A DNA stretch of 6,704 bases from Bacteroidales bacterium (lineage in GTDB: Bacteria; Bacteroidota; Bacteroidia; Bacteroidales; VadinHA17): contig CP070687.1 of the NCBI GenBank assembly GCA_020353115.1, positions 280,239 to 286,942 of the forward strand, written 5' to 3'. Shown here piece by piece: positions 4,284 through 6,704 of the stretch (positions are counted from its first letter, which is position 1; every line of letters starts with the position of its first letter). A program made the translations under genes and the position numbers. Under the pieces are notes generated by a model that had not been told where the DNA came from, did not search any database, and saw only the letters and a program-made list of their open reading frames with translations.

Positions 4284-6704
4284 ATGAAAAAGTGCAGCCT
4301 GACTTTTCTGTTTATTATCTCCGGGATACTGGTCATAAGTTCATCCTTTGCCCAGGACAGGGCATTGGAGGATACACTCAGAACCCTGCAGGACCAGGAT
4401 AAGATCAAGGTGCTGAACGAATGGATTGATAGTCACCCTTTTGATTATGAGGAGAATATAGGTTATGCTGGCAGAATAATCGAGATAGCACGGAAGGTCG
4501 ACGATAAGGAGGCTGAGGTAATGGCCCTGAAAACTATAGGCTCTTCCTGGTTCAATTTGAATGATAACGAGAAAGCCCTTGAATATTACCTGCAGAGCCT
4601 TTCACTGGCAGAGGAAATTGATTGCCGGGAAGGGATATCAGCCTGCCTGTATAATATAGGGATTGTGTACAGGGTTTTGACGGAATATGAACAGGCGCTT
4701 GAGTATTTCCAGCGATCGTTGAGGATTGACAGCCTGTCCGGTGACAAGGAAAACATCGCCAATTCATTGAATATCATCGGTGTTGTTTACGAGGATATGG
4801 GTAATTCGACGAGGGCGCTTGATTATTATAACCTCTCCCTTTCCCTGAACGAAGAAGTAAACAATATAGAAGGGATTATCAATGCCCTGTTCAATATCGG
4901 GAATGTATATAGAGACAGGGGCGATTTCAGCCGTGCAGAAGGCCATTACAGCCGGTCTCTTTTGCTGTCGGAAGAGATAGATGATAAGCAGGGAATGGCT
5001 CGGGCATATAACGCTATTGGCAATATTTTCGAAAGACGGTCCGAATACGATAATGCACAGGGAAGTTATCTGAATGCACTGAGAATTAACGAAGAGATTA
5101 ACGATATTCGTGGAATCGCCCAGGCGCAGAATAACATCGGAAATGTTTACCTGGCAATGCATGATTATGAAACGGCATTATTTTATTTCGAGAATTCGAG
5201 GAACAATTACCTGCGCATCAATGACCAGGAAGGTTTGGCAATTTCATTTACGAATATCGGGTATATCCATGAAGTAATGGAGAATTTCAACGATGCAATC
5301 CGGTATTACCAGTCCTCTCTCAGAATTGAGGAAAGACTTGGTAATAAGCAAGGGATCTCCCTCGCACTGAACCGTATTGGTAATATCTATGAAAAAGACC
5401 TGAATAATTATGAAGGTGCTCTTGACAATTACCTGCAGGCATTGGAGTTGAAAAGGGAGATAGGTGATACCCTTGGCATTGCAAATACGCTTAAGACGAT
5501 CGGGTATGTACATCAGAAATATGGAAATTTCCCTGAAGCATTGAAATACCTGAACCAGAGCCTTGACCTGGCTAAAGAGATCAATTCAAAAGACCTGCTG
5601 CGGACCATTTACAGGATTTTTTCCGAGTTCTACTCAGCAAGACGGGATTACAAGAATGCACTTGAATCGTTCAAGCTATCTTCCCTCTACAGGGATAGTG
5701 TCTTTACTGAAGAAAGCCAGCAGGCCATTGCAAGAATGCAAACCCTGTATGATACGGAGAAAAAAGAACAGGAAAATACATTATTGAGAAAAGAGAACGA
5801 AATCCAGACACTCCAGATCAGCCGTCAGAGGAATATCAGGAATTCACTGATTGCCATATCCGGACTTGTACTGGTTTTGGTGATTGTGGTTTACGGGAGA
5901 TACAGGAGTAAAAAGAGAGCGAATGAACTTCTGAATCAAAAAAACCAGTTGCTTGAGGAACAGAAGAACCAGATCGAGGAGCAGAAAATTGAGATCGAGA
6001 TCAAAAACAAACAGATAACGGATAGCATAAACTATGCAAAAGGTATCCAGGATGCCATGCTTCCACGAATGGAAGTGATTAAAAGTGCCCTTCCACAGCT
6101 GTTCATCTATTACAGACCCCGTGATATTGTCAGTGGCGATTTCTACTGGTTCAGTTATAAAAATAACAGGATAATTATTGCTGCGGTGGATTGCACAGGG
6201 CATGGTGTTCCCGGAGGATTTGTCAGCATGATGGGTAATGACCTGTTAAATGAGATCGTGGAAGCCAGAGGTATTACGGAGGCCGACAAGATCCTTAACC
6301 AACTGCATAAGGGAGTATCGAAAGCCCTGAAACAACAGGAAAACCAGAACAGGGATGGAATGGATATGGCACTCTGTGTGATCGACAGAAAGAAGAACAT
6401 TCTCGAGTATGCCGGAGCAAAGAATCCGCTGATCTATTTTTGCAATGGGGAGACCCGTAGAGTAATCGCCGATAAAATGCCCATTGGCGGTATTGAAGAT
6501 GAAGAACTGCAGGAAAAGATCTTTACAAAACATGTGATCGACCTGCACCCCCAAAAGGTTTTCTATATGTTTTCGGATGGGTTCCCCGACCAGTTCGGAG
6601 GAAAAGAAAAAAAGAAGTATATGAACAAACCTTTCCGTGAATTATTGTTTTCCATTCACCGGAAACCTTTCGATCAGCAAAAGGAAGTACTGGAAAAAAC
6701 CTTT
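4284..6704 (+). CDS. TPR-transmembrane-SpoIIE/PP2C serine phosphatase sensor, 3' end cut by window edge
   Basis: ATG at 4284 opens 807 codons with no stop to the last base. Order of parts: signal peptide (1-23, ...SSSFA|QD); ten TPR units at residues 81-478, nearly all exactly 40 long (NIGxVY...YxxALxYYxxSLxI pattern; the eighth has 41); a helical linker 479-518 (YDTEKKEQEN); one membrane helix 521-539; a coiled coil of about 545-580 (LLEEQKNQIEEQKIEIE); the SINYAKGIQDAMLP linker (581-594); then a SpoIIE/PP2C phosphatase domain. Catalytic metal residues look intact: D619 in VSGDFYW, D636-G639 in VDCTGHGVPGG, D694 in DGMDMAL, D765 and D769 in SDGFPDQFGG. About 25-40 C-terminal residues are probably missing. 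The protein would sense through periplasmic TPRs and dephosphorylate serine/threonine on a cytoplasmic partner, probably an anti-sigma-antagonist or similar switch protein as in RsbU/SpoIIE systems. No such partner is in this window. It is divergent from the CHASE2-FecR operon. Confidence 0.93.
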   Translation, partial: MKKCSLTFLFIISGILVISSSFAQDRALEDTLRTLQDQDKIKVLNEWIDSHPFDYEENIGYAGRIIEIARKVDDKEAEVMALKTIGSSWFNLNDNEKALEYYLQSLSLAEEIDCREGISACLYNIGIVYRVLTEYEQALEYFQRSLRIDSLSGDKENIANSLNIIGVVYEDMGNSTRALDYYNLSLSLNEEVNNIEGIINALFNIGNVYRDRGDFSRAEGHYSRSLLLSEEIDDKQGMARAYNAIGNIFERRSEYDNAQGSYLNALRINEEINDIRGIAQAQNNIGNVYLAMHDYETALFYFENSRNNYLRINDQEGLAISFTNIGYIHEVMENFNDAIRYYQSSLRIEERLGNKQGISLALNRIGNIYEKDLNNYEGALDNYLQALELKREIGDTLGIANTLKTIGYVHQKYGNFPEALKYLNQSLDLAKEINSKDLLRTIYRIFSEFYSARRDYKNALESFKLSSLYRDSVFTEESQQAIARMQTLYDTEKKEQENTLLRKENEIQTLQISRQRNIRNSLIAISGLVLVLVIVVYGRYRSKKRANELLNQKNQLLEEQKNQIEEQKIEIEIKNKQITDSINYAKGIQDAMLPRMEVIKSALPQLFIYYRPRDIVSGDFYWFSYKNNRIIIAAVDCTGHGVPGGFVSMMGNDLLNEIVEARGITEADKILNQLHKGVSKALKQQENQNRDGMDMALCVIDRKKNILEYAGAKNPLIYFCNGETRRVIADKMPIGGIEDEELQEKIFTKHVIDLHPQKVFYMFSDGFPDQFGGKEKKKYMNKPFRELLFSIHRKPFDQQKEVLEKTF
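4524..5717 (+). repeat. Coding repeat: ten TPR units with a 120-base period
   Basis: Units begin at 4524 (39 codons), then at 4641, 4761, 4881, 5001, 5121, 5241, 5361, 5484 and 5604. Spacing is 120 bases except 123 after the eighth (an inserted codon near EKDLNNYE). The repeated amino-acid frame is N-x-I-G-x-V/I-Y near the start and A-L-x-Y-Y-x-x-S-L in the middle. DNA identity between units is low, so these are old protein repeats, not recent duplications. Confidence 0.85.

Noticed and set aside
4764..5513. Minus-strand frames of 132 and 89 codons
   Set aside because: Both are antisense to the TPR repeats. Their length comes from repeat codon patterns that avoid stops on the other strand.
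4524..5717. 120-base periodicity as a possible non-coding repeat or CRISPR-like array
   Set aside because: The period is exactly that of 40-residue TPR units in an open frame, and the DNA copies are divergent, with no constant repeat.
5844..6554. Minus-strand frames of 119, 81 and 102 codons
   Set aside because: They are antisense to the membrane helix, coiled coil and phosphatase domain, which have intact motifs on the plus strand.
6580..6704. Apparent C-terminal truncation of the phosphatase
   Set aside because: The frame is open at the last base of the window, so the missing end is due to the window boundary.

Overview
The window looks like chromosomal DNA of a Bacteroidota (Bacteroidetes) bacterium, most likely in or near Bacteroidales/Marinilabiliales. 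Three things support this. One is a TPR–transmembrane–SpoIIE phosphatase carrying the SINYAKxIQxAxLP linker typical of that phylum. The second is a CreD gene paired with a small winged-helix regulator and no CreABC. The third is a clear TTTG-N19-TAnnTTTG promoter, the Bacteroidota primary sigma consensus. Base composition is moderate and even. I see no transposon, tRNA, rRNA, CRISPR array or prophage gene. Placement below phylum level is inference.

Region 1 (1-1881, all minus strand) reads from right to left. A promoter at about 1851-1881 precedes a six-helix membrane protein of unknown function (1189-1821). This overlaps by 4 bases (ATGA) a 98-residue winged-helix regulator (896-1192), and a 63-base gap leads to creD (1-832), which runs off the left edge. 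The same 16-base string (TTAAAAGTACTTTGAA), forming one side of an ACTTTG-N5-CAAAGT inverted repeat, lies just upstream of both the membrane protein and creD. The simplest reading is an autoregulated operon with two operators bound by the small regulator. At the upstream copy the inverted repeat is built on the -7 promoter element itself.

Region 2 (1822-2050) is a 229-base non-coding stretch. It holds that promoter, two short stem-loops that could end transcription of the gene to the right, and a 7-base tandem duplication.

Region 3 (2051-4131, minus strand) is a two-gene operon. A stand-alone CHASE2 membrane sensor with no cytoplasmic output domain is followed 14 bases later by a secreted protein with a FecR-like N-terminal domain.

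Region 4 (4284-6704, plus strand) is transcribed divergently from region 3. It is one large gene, complete at its start and cut by the right edge: signal peptide, about ten 40-residue TPR units in the periplasm, one membrane helix, a coiled coil and a cytoplasmic SpoIIE/PP2C serine phosphatase domain. Its leader contains a 12-base perfect palindrome directly before the ribosome binding site.

The two longest-range genes, creD and the phosphatase, are both open at a window edge, so their ends are missing because of the window and not through mutation. The most interesting regulatory signal is the repeated operator in the creD cluster. The most interesting functional question is whether the output-less CHASE2 sensor, its FecR-like partner and the divergent phosphatase act as one envelope-sensing module. 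That link is inference from gene order only.
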